The notes under the pieces were generated by a model. It had not been told where the DNA came from and did no database searches. It saw nothing but the letters and a program-made list of their open reading frames with translations. Both the position numbers and the translations under genes were made by a program. 64,000 nucleotides of DNA from Tretioscincus oriximinensis (taxonomy: Eukaryota; Chordata; Lepidosauria; Squamata; Gymnophthalmidae): contig JAJVDF010000002.1 in NCBI GenBank assembly GCA_022410635.1, forward strand, positions 5,218,778 to 5,282,777, in the 5' to 3' direction. Of this stretch, positions 20,542 through 32,332 are shown in pieces (positions within the stretch are counted from its first letter, which is position 1; every line of letters starts with the position of its first letter).

Positions 20542-23500
20542 AATTATCACCAAGTAGTAACAGGACATATAGAAGTTCATATTTTCCCGTTATGATTACA
20601 TTTCTTCTTGGTAAAAAAGAAGATAGCCACCATTTTTTAATTGCACTAATTTTACAGGAAATACATAAGTGGTTATATTGTGCNGTATTGCAGACTGCTC
20701 TGGATTGGGATAGTAGGGCATTGTGGAAAGAATTGTTCAGAAACATCCTTTGTAAAAAAAAATAGGGTTTTGAATAGCACATTTAGGGCACATTAGCACT
20801 ATACCAAACATGCAGTTTGTTTTAGCAGCACCTTCTGATCTGAAGTGAAAGTTACATGGATAGTCAATCTACATGTACAGATTGTGGAGAATGTTCAGCT
20901 TCTGTGTATACAAAACAAAAAGAGAGAGAAGTCTAAAATATAAACAGACTTTTCCCCTCTCAAAACGCCTGTTCTGATAAGCAATCACCAATGTATAATA
21001 GAAATGGAAATAGTGACACCTTTTATTTGAGGGAAATCCCTTGAAGGTATTTTTTTGAAATGTAAAAGTCAGAAATGCACCTCAGACCTATGTTTTGACA
21101 TTTATATGTCAAGGTAAAAATGCATGGAAGAAAATTGCACTAGATTGGACTGTATGAAGTTCCTCTCAGTTTTGACCAACATTTCCATTCTACATTTTCT
21201 CCTGGCTGTGATTTTGTAGTTTATTAGCATGAAGGTATGAAGGTAACATGCAAGCCCTACAATTTCAAGCCTGTATCTCATTTTCTGAGAACTATAGCTT
21301 CTGTTTTAGTTCAAAATATCTTTTATAAATAAATGAGGAGTGGGGAACTTTTATTTAAGCCACATGTTTCTTATGCCACTAGGTAATACAACAGGCTGTT
21401 AGCCAGGCAGCCCTGCATTGCTCTCTCAGGCCAATCCATTCATCTTATGCAGGTGCTCTTGCATGTCTGCTGCTCTGGACACAGTGTGTTGTCAGCACGG
21501 GCTGAGTGGGCTCTCCCTTTCCCCTAGTCCCACCCCCATGGTTGGCTGCTGCTGCCTGCCTGCCCTTGAACCTGCCCCTGAAGAGGCAACAGTAGTAGGA
21601 GTTTGAACAAACTGACTGAAGTAGCCCTTGTAGCAGTAGCAGTGGTGCAAGCAGACCACCTTTGGGCAGCTTCAATCAGCTTGCTTCAGATTGGCTGAGG
21701 CTGTCCACCTGACCCATGAGCCTGCCACTCAACTGCTACTGGCAATGGGGGTTTGATGCATTGTGCACATTTCCAGACCACAGTGTCTCCACCATTAAAT
21801 CACAAGGCTGTGTTAGTGACAACCTGTTTGAGGTGATGGCCACAACACAAATTATTAAAGTACAGGTATGCAAATATTTCACTTATAAATAACCACTTAC
21901 TTATCTCACGATAGTTGAATATTCTGGACTTTTCTGGACGCAGTTGAATTTCTGAATTTTTTAGGCTTTGGCATATATTGGTGTATGTCTGAATGTGCTG
22001 AAGTTCCACTTTAGTTATACAAAACTCTGTGAATGAATGATTTTTGCCTTTTGATTTTTCTTACAACATGTATATAATTACAGTCATAGCCCTCAGTAAT
22101 ATCAGTGACAGTCCACTGAACATATAGCATTTTAGTTAAAACCTATAGCTTTTCTCTAAGGATGATGTCATTTGCTTAAGCTGATTAGGCAATTGTTTTC
22201 TTGGTATTTCCAGACTTATCTGCCTTTGGTGTATGTGTGTGGAGGAACACCTGTTTTATCAGCTATTTNTTCAGGGGATCATTTTATGAAAGAAGGCTAA
22301 AAGGCTTTGGGCAGTAACAACATCAACAACTCCACGACCTTTTTTAAGGCTTAAAATCATATTTCGAGTGCTGACATGATTTAAATTTTCATGAACAAAT
22401 AAGCTGTTTCACACAGTGGAAGAGAGTAATAAGCTATGATGAGAACTGAGACCAGCCTGGGACCTCAAAGAGACCCCCNTGGACCTGGTAGGAATCCGTT
22501 CTTAGAGTTGCAGGAAGAGCCGTCTGCATTGGTCTAATTACCTTTTAAAATTCATATCTGGAACCACAGGCGATCTCATGGGATTAAGCACAGTATGCTT
22601 CGCAAATTGAAAATAAGATAGCTGTTAGAAGCATATACTTGCCTCTATGATTATGGCAACAAACAATGGGAAAACATTAATTTACATGTATTATAATAGA
22701 CGAANGAGGCCTGGGATTTTTCTTTTCCCTTTTTTGTGTGTGCGGGACACTGGATATTACAGGTAAGGGATGAAATTGCAAAGGTGATGTTCTTGAAAGA
22801 ATTGTAGGCCCTAAAGAATGGGGTTTCTCAGTAGGGCAGATAACTAGCAACATCGGCAGCTGTAGCAAGTTATCAGGATTCAGAAGGAAAAAAATCATTA
22901 ATTTTATTTGCAAAATGATGGGAGGTTACTCTCCCCCCCCCCTCCCCCCTCTCTTTGGAAGCAAAATTATTCATTCGTGAGACTAAAGTTTATACAGGTG
23001 ATAAGGAGTTGATGAGTTACAGCAAATGGGCAAAGTGTGTTCTAACAGCAATCTGTGCACCGACCGGGTGCAGGATTTTTTTTTTAAAGGTATTTTATCT
23101 GCTAGAAATGAATACAGCATTTACAAATTGGAAATGACTCTGTAAACTCAGATAAGATTGTCTTGGTAATATTTTACCCAGGAAACTGCTCACCACTGCT
23201 TACTTTCAATTAGCCATCTAAATCATCACCTATACAAAAAGCAATCCCTGCTGCTTTGGGTTGGAAGGAGCTGGGGCGGGCAGAGGCAAGAGTAAGTTAG
23301 ACTAGTTCCTGAGAGTTTTTATTCATGTTGCTGAATGTGAAAGATCTGTAATCTTCCCCTTAGAGTCCATAGTTTAATGTAACTCTTTGAAAGTACTTTC
23401 CTTGAGCTGCTGCAAAAGGTATTTCTAACTCTCTTCCGATCCTTTCCATAAATGAACAGCAATTCATTATAGATAACCCTTCCTGATTAATTTTGTTTTG

Positions 23501-25077
23501 ACTTCAACTTTGGAACAAAAATTCTAGCACTGAAGTTCCTTCGCCCCTTCCAGATAGCAGCTATTTTTAGGGAAAATGTAGACTTTTTGCAGGGGAAACC
23601 TAAATTTAGAGGTGAAGGGGTGGGGGGAATTAAATCCTTGATTGTCATCAGAGTCTTGGCTGTCAGATAAAAAGTGGCAACTTTTTTTTATTGGTGTGTG
23701 TGATGAATTATAAATAAGTGGCTTTCTTGGAATTTATATTCAAGTTGTCTGGCTTCTGTCAACAAGATCCATCAGCAGAAGGATGTGAGGGACTGAGTAG
23801 TCAAAACCCAACTCATTAATTTTACTGAGAAGCACATCGTTCCCTTGAAAAAAATTACCGAGACGTACAGTGATTTTTCCTAGTCTGTCTCGCCAAGATG
23901 GTGGTCAAATGTGGAATCTTCTAAAAAATTAGAGGCATCAGGTTCACAGAGGTATGAAAATCCATCTCTGTAGTTTCTGACTGACCAATATGAATGTATG
24001 AAGTACCTGTGTTTTTTGAAATCTGCGTGCCCGCTTGTTTGTTTCCAGCTTTATCATGCCTTATACGATAAAAGTCACACTATAACGATAAAAACAAAAT
24101 GTAAAATGAATATACCAAAAGCTATAACGGTGCTGGAAAAACAGGAGGGGCAGCTGTTTCCACAGTCAAGATTAGTAGGAAGATCTCTATGGATCTCTTG
24201 AATTTCTAAAGTAAAGTCCATTCCATAGTCTGGGTTTTAACACTGCAAAGGACATTTCATGGGCACTTCTTTAACTAGTGAAGGTGCAGGAGAAAATGTA
24301 CACTGGTCCTTTAAGAGACAAAAAACAGGGGCAGTCTGCTGGAGAGCGGAGGTTTTTGAGGTTTTTAAAGTTGGCAAATTAAGTTTTGACAGTTGGAGAC
24401 AGTCAAGCTGAGAGTTGCCACATTTGAAAACCCAAAATCTGGGGTTCCCATGTTACCCCCCTCCCCAGGCCAAGCCCCTGCCTTCCCTATGCACCCTTCC
24501 TTCAAACAGGCCCATGATTATTTTAAAATGCAGGTTTTTATCTGCTCTCAGTTATTCTTCTGCCTTCTTACTCCCTTTCTTACTTCCCAGTATTTACTGG
24601 TCTGGTAGGCAGAGTGGCAATAGGAGCTGCTATGTCTGCCCTAGAACCTGCTTCTTGAGCACAAGTGAGCATGTGTTGCCTGATCCTTTCTGATTGGGCA
24701 TGGCAAGTCACTGTGTCCCTGCTTTATCTCTGGTCCTAGAGCACAAGTGAGTGCAGCAAACAGACGCACAACGTATCCTACCACAATGATAGCAATGTGC
24801 TGGTGTGCTCGTCTTGGCTCCAACCCCGGGAAATGGAACATAGGCAAAGAGCTGAGAGAATGAGTGGAATCTCCTCCTCCTCACTTGTCTCGGCAGCCAG
24901 GAGTCACAAGCACTTTCATGTGAGCATCAGTCAACATCTACCTCTATGATAGTTTCTACATCAGGTGCTGCAACAGAAGAAATGAAAATCAAGATGACCA
25001 TTTTTTTTGCAATTGGGGAGCCAACATAGAACTTTTTGTTTTTTTTAAATAACGCAGCTGAGTGCCTGGGAATCCTG
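20542..25077. other. Long unassigned stretch, no gene seen
   Basis: No recognised transposon over 4.5 kb. Sub-regions worth noting: a slightly GC-richer segment at 21400-21790 with CTGCTGCTGCC-type repeats; a C-rich run at 22932-22949 (C9 T C6); a T-rich gap at 23070-23082; and 24430-24900, whose GC-richer sequence may be an unrecognised old element. Short frames through these have no recognisable domains. Confidence 0.35.
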
Positions 25078-25279
25078 GATGTAATCCAGGGTGGTACACA
25101 TAGCTTTTGTTGCTTTCTCCACAACAGACACCCTGTGGAGTAGGTGGGTCTGAGAGAGTTCAAAGAACTGTGACTGGCCCAAGGCCACCCATTTGGCTTC
25201 ATGGAGGAGTGGGGAATTGAACCAGGAGACTACCAGATAAGAGTCCCACACTCTAACCACTACACCAAACTGGCTCTTA
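25078..25279 (-). mobile_element. tRNA-headed SINE, family A (minus strand)
   Basis: On the minus strand: AGAGCCAGTTTGGTGTAGTG with an intact A box, then GAACCAGGTTC-type logic here reading CTGGTTCAATTCCCCACTCC (a good B box). This is followed by GGGCCAGTCACAGTTCTTTG and CAGGGTGTCTGTTGTGGAGA. It is among the best-preserved heads of this family in the window, although the 3' end is truncated and lacks the L2-like tail. Confidence 0.85.
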
Positions 25280-25424
25280 TAGATTAACTTCCTCAAAGCT
25301 CATCCATCTTTCATGTTTTTTGTTTTAAAGATCTCCTAGTCAACTTTTAGTTGGATGTCCTCTTCTTCCCCATCATTTTTTGTTTTTTTTTCCAGTGAGT
25401 TTGGACTTCTTATTATGTGGCTGG

Positions 25425-25566
25425 AGTATAAGAATATTAGAAGAGCTCTGCTGAATGGCGTCATAGCCCATCTAGTCCAACATTCTGTCTCACACAGTGG
25501 CCCATTAAAGCATGCTCAAGCGGAAGAAAGCAAACCCCTCAATTATTATGTTATTTCAGGAATACT
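25425..25566 (-). mobile_element. CR1 LINE 3'-terminal fragment
   Basis: Minus-strand CR1 3' UTR: AAGAATATTAGAAGAGCTCT, CCCATCTAGTCCAACATTCT and GTCTCACACAGTGGCCCATT in order. It ends at a degenerate CAGGAATACTGCC. Confidence 0.75.
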
Positions 25567-26149
25567 GCCTATTTTTCCATTCTCGACGTTTAAGCTTCAT
25601 CAATTGTGTTTCTAAATCTAATATAGATTTTATTTGGTCTAGAATCCATTAATCGGCCTTCAAGATATCCTTTAATATGCCAAGACTTCTTTATCACAAA
25701 AATTCAGAAGAGTCCGCAAGTTTCTGATCTTGGCTTTGTAATTCTCCAGATAAAGCAAATATTGCATTAAAAACCATGACATTAACCATTGTGAACTTAA
25801 TATTCATTGAGACCCCATGGCACTTAAAATTTGCTGACCTTTACCATGATCTCTCATCTCTAAGCTTTTGTGAAGCTACTCAGTATCTGGAACAATCGTT
25901 CCTTACCTCCATCCCCCAACATCAAAGGATTGTACACACACTGCATTGTTACACTTGACTTCCTTCCTGGTTTTTTTTTTAATTATGTTTTTAAAAAATC
26001 ACATTAAGCCCAATCTAATTACTGCAATGTATATTAGAAGCAGGGCACCATCAAAATTTTATTTAAATTAATCAGGTTTTGATTTAAGATATTAAATTCA
26101 AATTAATCATGTAAAAATGGAAATGATCCTTGACGTGCCTCCAGCTGTG
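25567..26149. other. Unassigned AT-rich DNA
   Basis: No gene or named repeat. T-rich run at 25970-25980. Confidence 0.35.
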
Positions 26150-26310
26150 ACTTCAGTCTGTTTTCTCGTGTGAGTCACTTTCGGGATGTCTTGGGGGGAA
26201 CATTACAAAAATTCACGCCGGTGCTATTTCAATTAGAGTTATTTAGCAGGACAGATGTAAAGAATATGGTATAATTAAAAAGGGGACTGATGACATGGCT
26301 ACAGATTTTC
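26150..26310. other. Candidate conserved non-coding element
   Basis: Unique, non-repetitive sequence with CAATTAGAGTTATTTAGCAG, ATTCACGCCGGTGC (an isolated CpG-containing block) and TATAATTAAAAAGGGG. TAATT-type cores are common in vertebrate developmental enhancers. This is a reading impression only; conservation cannot be shown from one genome. Confidence 0.2.
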
Positions 26311-27168
26311 AGGATCAAAAGGAGGGGGAGAAAAGTAGATCCAGTTGTAGATTGAATATTGGGGTCAGATAGCCCAAGTTCAAACAGACCAAGGTGAAAT
26401 GCTCATTAAAGTAAAGACAATGTCTTCAGCAACTGCACAAGATTTCCCTCCACACCTTCTCTGGAGCACAGAGCAAAACTCAGATAGGGCATAACTTTGA
26501 AGTATCATTAAGAAACAGATGATACCTGATAATATAATTAGAATGTCCTTAAAATAATTTCGCTTCCCTAGATGGCTCTCCTTGTTTTGACTAAATAATT
26601 TCAAAAGCTTCTCAGAAATCCCTAGAAGCGTTGCAATTTCCATTGGATTGTAAATTAGCTGCAGATAACTTGTACAGTAGGCCAAGCTCATTGGCTGCAT
26701 GATGTGACACCATTTAAGAAGTAACCATCATGGAAAAAGGGTGGTTATTCAGAGTAAGAATGTGCATCAGAACAAACAGTGGCTGTGATTAGATGTAACA
26801 CAAGTATTTGTGCATTATCTAAGGGTCATATGTGTATATATTTCTGCTGTGCATCCTGTCACAGAGATGCTGGAAGGTTAGAGAGATGAGATGTGGAATT
26901 CCACACTTTTGGAAGATCATGAAAATGCTCTCTTCCTATTGTGCTGGATAGGGCATCAAACCACATATGAGCAACCAGGGAAAACTATGAGGTTCTTGGC
27001 ATGCCATGCAGCCATCTTTGAAGCCTATAAATCACACAGCACATCTGCAAAATGATAGATAGTGCAATCTGAAGGCAAAGGCACATCAGGAAGCATGCCA
27101 CTTTAATAGAAGAACATCTATTCACTCTGGCAACCATGTGAATACAGTTCTGTGAAGAAAGAGAGTTC
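26311..27168. other. Unassigned intergenic DNA
   Basis: A minus-strand open frame at 26380-26700 has no domain, splice context or composition that would support an exon. Nothing else recognised. Confidence 0.35.
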
Positions 27169-27176
27169 TGTCAGAC

Positions 27177-27628
27177 TTAGGTTGCCATATCTTGGCATCC
27201 CCAAACCGGGACGTGGGTGGGGTGGGTGCGTGCATGCGCGTGCGCGCACACATGAACAGGCGTGCGTGCGCGCGCGCATGCGCACACACAGACGCTTGTA
27301 GAGAGACTGGCAGAACCTCTCTTCTCTCACTACAAGCGTCCACTGGGGCTGGCGCGCTTGCCTCAGAGCAGGACGAAACCCAGCCTCTAGCAAAGGAGCA
27401 GCTACGGTGCGCTCCGAGGCTCCTCCCAGGACCCCGGANAGCGTTGCGCGCACTGCAGCCGTCAGCTCTGACGGCTGCTTTTCCTTTAAAATCCCGCCTT
27501 TTTACATTCCCTGATGCTGCATCGGGGAATGTAAAAAGCCGGGATTTTACTTTAAAACCCGGAGGGGACTATATTTTAGTCCCCAAAACCGGGTTTGTCC
27601 CGGTTTACCGGGACGTATGGCAACCCTA
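27177..27628. mobile_element. hAT-type non-autonomous element, family H2, copy 1 (CpG-rich)
   Basis: The ends are inverted repeats: TTAGGTTGCCATAT at the left and, as reverse complement, TAGGGTTGCCATACGTCCCG at the right. The flanks TGTCAGAC (27169-27176) and TGGCAGAC (27629-27636) match at 7 of 8 bases, as expected for an old hAT duplication. The interior holds an alternating purine-pyrimidine tract (27227-27290), a CpG-rich block and a near-perfect hairpin around 27500-27538 (ATTCCCTGATGC against GCATCGGGGAAT). Copy 2, in the opposite orientation, is at 53673-54224. The long frame at 27192-27860 is a product of GC bias, not a gene. Confidence 0.8.
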
Positions 27629-27708
27629 TGGCAGACAACCTCAAAATGGGTTCACAGAGAGCTGTTTTCAGACACTTGTTTTACAAGACAAGCAACTTGT
27701 GTACTTGC

Positions 27709-27736
27709 CCCCCCCCCAAAAAAAAAAAAAAAAAAA
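27709..27736 (+). repeat. C10 A18 homopolymer junction
   Basis: A run of C directly followed by a run of A. It may be the relic of an A-tail; no element body next to it was recognised. Confidence 0.9.
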
Positions 27737-28481
27737 GCATTCAAGTAGAAAAATTTGCTTTTCCTTTCCCTCTAAATGGCAGCAAGTGTTTGCCATTCAT
27801 TGGCGACAGCTCAGATTTCTGATTGGTCTATCAACTGTGGCAGCCATTTTTATTCACTGAGTAATTTCCCACCTCATTCCCCTCAAATAGAGCCTACCCA
27901 ACAATTATTATTTTCCTTCTGCTGAAGGTACATATAGTCAGAAGCTCGAAGTAGTATAAAATTTTCTCTCACTTGAGTCCCAAATTTATTTTCACATGAC
28001 CTCAGGATGAGAGGGTAAGAGCTTCTAAAGCCACATCCCCACCTGTCTGCTTCCTCCGCGTTGCAAACAATTAAAAAAACAAACACGCTGGTTGTCTGTC
28101 TCCATTTTACTTGCCACTCAGCTGCTGCCTCGTTTGAAAGAGAAGCTCCAAAAGGCATTGCTGTGCTTCCCTAACTACAACCTGTACAACTATACACTTT
28201 GCATAAACCCAGCCTTCCAGTCCTTGGGTGAGATTTTTCTTTAGCACTTTAAAATGGAGACCTGTGCACACAGAGCCTTATTCTGGGTAGTGTCCCAAAG
28301 GCTTGTGGAAATTGTATGTTATGAGGAGGCTGTTTACTGCACTCTAAAGACTTTTAAAGCACATGGAAGGCTGGACGCACATGGATCCATGGGTACGACA
28401 GGAGGTAAACTCTCCTCCAAAGTGCAGGAAATGGAACATAAGGATCGGGCCTAAGACAGGTATGGAGTCTTGGATGCTACA
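27737..28481. other. Unassigned intergenic DNA
   Basis: No gene or repeat family recognised. Confidence 0.35.
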
Positions 28482-28669
28482 TAGGCTGACCAGATGACCC
28501 CTTTTTTGGGGGGGGTTGAAAACCCATTTTCGGGGTGCCTCCCAGTTTTTTCTGAGGAAAAATAAATAGAAAAAAATCTTTTTTTGAAAAAAATTCCTCA
28601 GAAAAAACTGGAAGGCACTCCAAAACTGGCTTTTTAACCCTCCCCGAAAGGGGTCATCTGGTCAGCCTA
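28482..28669. mobile_element. Palindromic DNA transposon, family M (TAGGCTGACC ends), copy 1
   Basis: The whole 188-base element folds back on itself. The left end TAGGCTGACCAGATGACCCC pairs with the right end GGGGTCATCTGGTCAGCCTA without mismatch. Internal blocks CCTCCCAGTTTTTTCTGAGG and CCTCAGAAAAAACTGGAAGG also pair. The direct repeat GCTACA flanks it (28476-28481 and 28671-28676, one base off the right end). There is no coding capacity, which is MITE-like. The superfamily is probably hAT or a related group. Confidence 0.8.
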
Positions 28670-29575
28670 CGCTACAGCAAAAAACAGAATTGCATTGTCT
28701 GTATTAGCATGTGGATAAAAGACCTCTATTGTGAGATACATCCCAAAGTAAGGTCCAGTTCAAAAATGACCTTAGTCCATTTTGGTACTAATTTACCAGC
28801 CCGAGAATGAAAATATTCCCCTCAAATCACATGTATGCTATCAAGGAAAGAGAACGGTAGTAAGAGAGAGGAGGATGGTAGCGCCTGCCTGTTTAATTAG
28901 AAAAGGCAGTATAAAAGGCAAATCTTCTATTTTGTTGTGTTATTACTGTGGTTGCCTGTACCTTTGTTCCAGTTTCAAGAATAATATGAAACATTGTCAG
29001 TTTCTTCTTCCCACTCAGATGAAATAAATGCACACAATGATTATTCTTTAATCGTATTTAAGGATATTTTTGAAATAAAACATGTGGGAGTATAACTTCT
29101 TCATTTTTTATTAAGTGTCCATTTATTTTATTTTATTACAGGAAACACTTTGTTGTCTATGACTGCTTAAGTGAAAACACAGGCTCTTCACATATAAGAG
29201 GAGTCTAATTACCGCTCATTTCTTTGAAAGGATGCAGCAACAGTCTTTAACATGTATATGTGGTGAATCAAGCAGTGAATCCCTTCTATAACAGGCAGCA
29301 AGCAGGGGAGTAGCACAAGTTTTCAATCAATCATCACATTGAGTGATATTTTATCTAAAGGTTGCAATATTCTTAGATTTCTGATTTCATTGCTGTACAC
29401 TGAGATGGAACTACAGTGAAGAATAGTATAAATATGTAGCTGCCTAACAACTATGGCATGGTTTGAAAGAATATGTCCTCCCATACATACCTCCCTGCAA
29501 CCTAAGCTCTTCCAATGCTGCTATTCTGATGATCCCACTTCCTTCAGCTTATCTATGGAATGTGGACACATGGGA
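28670..29575. other. Unassigned intergenic DNA
   Basis: AT-rich with no recognised repeat; TTTATTTTATTTTATTAC at 29126-29141 is the only simple run. Confidence 0.35.
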
Positions 29576-29892
29576 GGGCCTTCAATTGCTTAGGAATTTG
29601 TCTCTCATCTGGGAGATGGGGTTTTGAAGCATCGTGTTGAACGTGGGGATGGACGAGCACCTTCCACTAGCCTGTAGCTCTAGCCAGCCCAGCTATTCGA
29701 AAGCAAGAATTGCAAGAAATTGCAAGTGACTGCTAGTAGATACATGGGAACCACGACAACCTGGCGGGGAAGATAGAATGCCAGCCTTCGGGCAAAATAC
29801 CCTTGTAAGCCGCTTTGAACCGCTTTTAAAGTTGAGAAAAGCGGGGTATAAGAACCCTCTTCTTCTCCTTCTCCTCCTTCTCCTCCTTCTTT
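29576..29892 (+). mobile_element. tRNA-headed SINE, family B, nearly full length
   Basis: The head has CAATTGCTTAGGAATTTGTC and GGGGTTTTGAAGC. The body has CTGTAGCTCTAGCCAGCCCA, GCAAGAATTGCAAGAAATTG and GGCGGGGAAGATAGAATGCC, with CTTGTAAGCCGCTTTGAACC, GCGGGGTATAAGAACCC and a TTC/TCC tail at the 3' end. It is the clearest reference copy of the family in this window. Confidence 0.85.
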
Positions 29893-30011
29893 GTCGTCGT
29901 CATGGAAGGGTCTCCCCTTTGAAGTGTGTCAAATACCTTCATGTTTGAATGAGCTAAAATTACTCTCTCCTTATAATAGCGTTTCATCTGTAATTCAATG
30001 TCAGAAAACAC

Positions 30012-30132
30012 CTTTGCAGGGTGTCAAGAACAGAGGTAGATTTTGTCTTCCAGACTGCCCAGGTGAAACAGAAGTCTGGACTAGGTGGGCTCCAGCCTGA
30101 TTCATCATGGCTCCTCTTATGTTCTTATGTGT
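30012..30132 (+). mobile_element. CR1 LINE 3'-terminal fragment (plus strand)
   Basis: The sequence reads CAGACTGCCCAGGTGAAACA, CTGGACTAGGTGGGCTCCAG, then ATGGCTCCTCTTATGTTCTTATG. This is the terminal part of the CR1 3' UTR with its short octamer-like repeats. It is in the sense direction, unlike most copies here. Confidence 0.75.
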
Positions 30133-30640
30133 GTGGATATAGGCAAAAAAAAATTTCCCACCAGAAAAGGAAGGAAGATTAATTTTTTGTAAAAATGAGA
30201 AACAAAGTTCTATATATTTCATTTTTCTATTATGATGATGACATGCAAATTAATAAATAAGCAGATGAAAAAACAAAAGGTCAATAATTGCACTGTTGCT
30301 TTCTAGAAATGCAGCTCTAAAAGTTCATGTCCCTTGCTTACTCTATCTTTGGCAAAAAGTCAATAGATGGTAACCAACTAATTGCAAACACCTTGCATTT
30401 ATTGGATTGATGGAGTCGAGTTTATTTTTTGGGAGAGGAGTTTTTTATATATATGGCCCACCCAACACCTGAATGTTCAATAAAAAATAAAAATAGCAGC
30501 TTGGGAAACATTTGGGATATATTTGTGCATGCGTTCACTATGTGTGATACATAATAACAATGATGATATTAACAATAATAATCCCCGAAACAACAATGCA
30601 ACTTACTATATGATCACTTTCTTAACAACATGAGAATGTA
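30133..30640. other. Unassigned AT-rich DNA
   Basis: Contains AATAATAATAATCC-like AT runs near 30550-30585 and nothing else recognised. Confidence 0.35.
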
Positions 30641-30742
30641 GGAGGCCTGCTAAACTGGACCACAGGCCATCCATTCCAGCATTCTGTCTCACATAGTGGC
30701 CCTGCAATTGCCTCTGGTCATCTCTAAAGCTGCATCCATATG
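30641..30742 (-). mobile_element. CR1 LINE 3'-terminal fragment
   Basis: GGCCATCCATTCCAGCATTC and TCTCACATAGTGGCCCTGC mark the minus-strand CR1 3' UTR. It is short and diverged. Confidence 0.65.
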
Positions 30743-30893
30743 GCACTTACCTATTCTATTATTTATTGGTTACTATTTTATTTTGTTTTAATTCACCTTG
30801 TTTGCACCTTCACAGAAGATTCTGACTTTTGATGTTCCCTCAACTTTTGACAAGCAAGATTTTCTGTCAGCCATTTTCTGTCAGCCTGTAAAG

Positions 30894-30963
30894 TATGTGG
30901 GGCTGACAGAGTTCTAACAAGGTCACCCAGATGGCTTCCTTGAACCAAGAGACTACCAGATAG
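30894..30963 (-). mobile_element. SINE family A fragment (minus strand)
   Basis: CTGACAGAGTTCTAACAAGG, CACCCAGATGGCTTCCTTGA and CCAAGAGACTACCAGATAGT match the middle of the 25078-25279 copy. It abuts the family B SINE at 30964 directly, so one inserted beside or into the other. Confidence 0.6.
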
Positions 30964-31236
30964 TCAAAGAAGGAGAAGAATCTGATTTTTATATCCCACC
31001 CTTCACACCTGAAGGACTCAGAGCATCTTACAAGGTTATCTCTCACCGAACGTCTTATATCTATTCTATCTTCACCACCATGTTGTGGCAGTACCCATTA
31101 ATCTACTCACAACTGGGTTGGCAGAAGTTGAGGCTGGGAGAGGACGCTCACCTTTCTCAAGGGCTGCCACATTGGCTTTGAACTCCAGTATCTCTGTTGA
31201 AACACAAAGCACTAAACCGCTGCACCACCATGCCTC
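30964..31236 (-). mobile_element. tRNA-headed SINE, family B (minus strand)
   Basis: The plus strand starts with a purine tail (AAGAAGGAGAAGAATC), then TTTATATCCCACCCTTC and GGACTCAGAGCATCTTACAA. It ends in the reversed head CACTAAACCGCTGCACCACC, which is the complement of GGTGGTGCAGCGGTTTAGTG, an A-box-like segment. Confidence 0.8.
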
Positions 31237-32083
31237 AACACTCTATGAACGTGTCTATGAATGAAATTTGGCCTTCAGAAAGATAAGCACATCTCTTCTA
31301 GTTATTTTAACAAAGTGATGAAAAATATGAAAATTAAATTGGGGCGGTGTCATGTTCTTATTTGAAGTAGCATGTACTGTTCCTTATTATATAATTTTTA
31401 TTTAAAAAAGGAAGCAAAAAAAAAGAAAAGAAATTGTGACTATTTTAGCCATATGTACTCCCACTTCTTTCAGTTTTGATGGTAAAGGCTGTTTGGAAAC
31501 CGGAAGGAAATAAGTTATAAAACAAGAAAAAGAAAAGAAACAGCATGGTAAAAATTAAAATGAAGGGAAACGTGGGCTCTATTGAGAAGTCATGTTCTAT
31601 AATAATCTGACAAAAGTATTTACTCTGAAATAGATTGCTAAAAAAATAAATCCCCACCCCTTAATCTGCCCAAGCAAGATTTTTTTTTCTTGTGAGTGGT
31701 GTTGTATTTATATTTTTGATGCTTCCCATAATGAACAATGGAAAATCAAAATAGATAATTAGCCTAATAAATTCTCCTCAGTGAGACCCCCTCCCAATTT
31801 GTTCCTGTTTACACTGAAAACTAGCCTGCTACTTCATAGACTGTGCCTGGATGCAGTGAGAGGCAATTAATTAAAACTGAATCCCAATGAGATAAAGGAT
31901 CTGTGGATGGAAAAAGGGGATATTCTCAAATACTAATTTTCTCATTCAAGACAGGGTTGCACTCTTCAGAGGAAACTGGTACCTATTTTGAGGGTATTGC
32001 TTTGGTTACCATTGCCATTGGAAATTCAAATGAACTGTGGCACTACAAGGTGACAATTGTAAGCTTCACTTATGCCAGCTACA
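31237..32083. other. Unassigned AT-rich DNA
   Basis: No gene or recognised repeat; several A and T runs. Confidence 0.35.
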
Positions 32084-32281
32084 TAGGCTGACCAGATGAC
32101 CCCTTTGGGGGGTGGGTGGGTTGAAAACCTGGTTTGGGGGTGCCTCCCAGTTTTTTTGAGGAATTTATTTTCAAAAAAAGATTTTTAAAAAATGTTTTTG
32201 TTTCTGCAGAAAAAAACAGGAGGCACCCCAAAAATGGGTTTTCAACCCCCTCCCCCCAAAAGGGGTCATCTGGTCAGCCTA
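32084..32281. mobile_element. Palindromic DNA transposon, family M, copy 2
   Basis: Same family as 28482-28669, with TAGGCTGACCAGATGACCCC at the left and GGGGTCATCTGGTCAGCCTA at the right, arms intact. The flanks CAGCTACA and CAACTACG match at 6 of 8 bases, consistent with an aged target duplication. The centre is a T/A-rich loop that differs from copy 1. Confidence 0.8.
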
Positions 32282-32289
32282 CAACTACG

Positions 32290-32332
32290 CCCAAAAATAT
32301 TTTCTCTATTACACAACACTAGAGCCAGGAGT
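32290..32332 (+). mobile_element. Small CR1 fragment
   Basis: The stretch TATTTTCTCTATTACACAAC followed by ACTAGAGCCAGGAGTCACTC matches the CR1 segment that reads TTTTCTCTATCACACAACAC in the reversed 57787 copy. It is only about 40 bases long, so this call is tentative. Confidence 0.4.

Noticed and set aside
26380..26700. 106-codon minus-strand frame as a candidate gene
   Set aside because: No recognisable domain, no splice or promoter context, and a length expected by chance in 64 kb.
27192..27860. 222-codon plus-strand open frame
   Set aside because: It runs through a hAT element with 8-base flanking repeats and out into a C/A homopolymer; its Arg/Ala/His-rich product follows from the GC-rich alternating tract.
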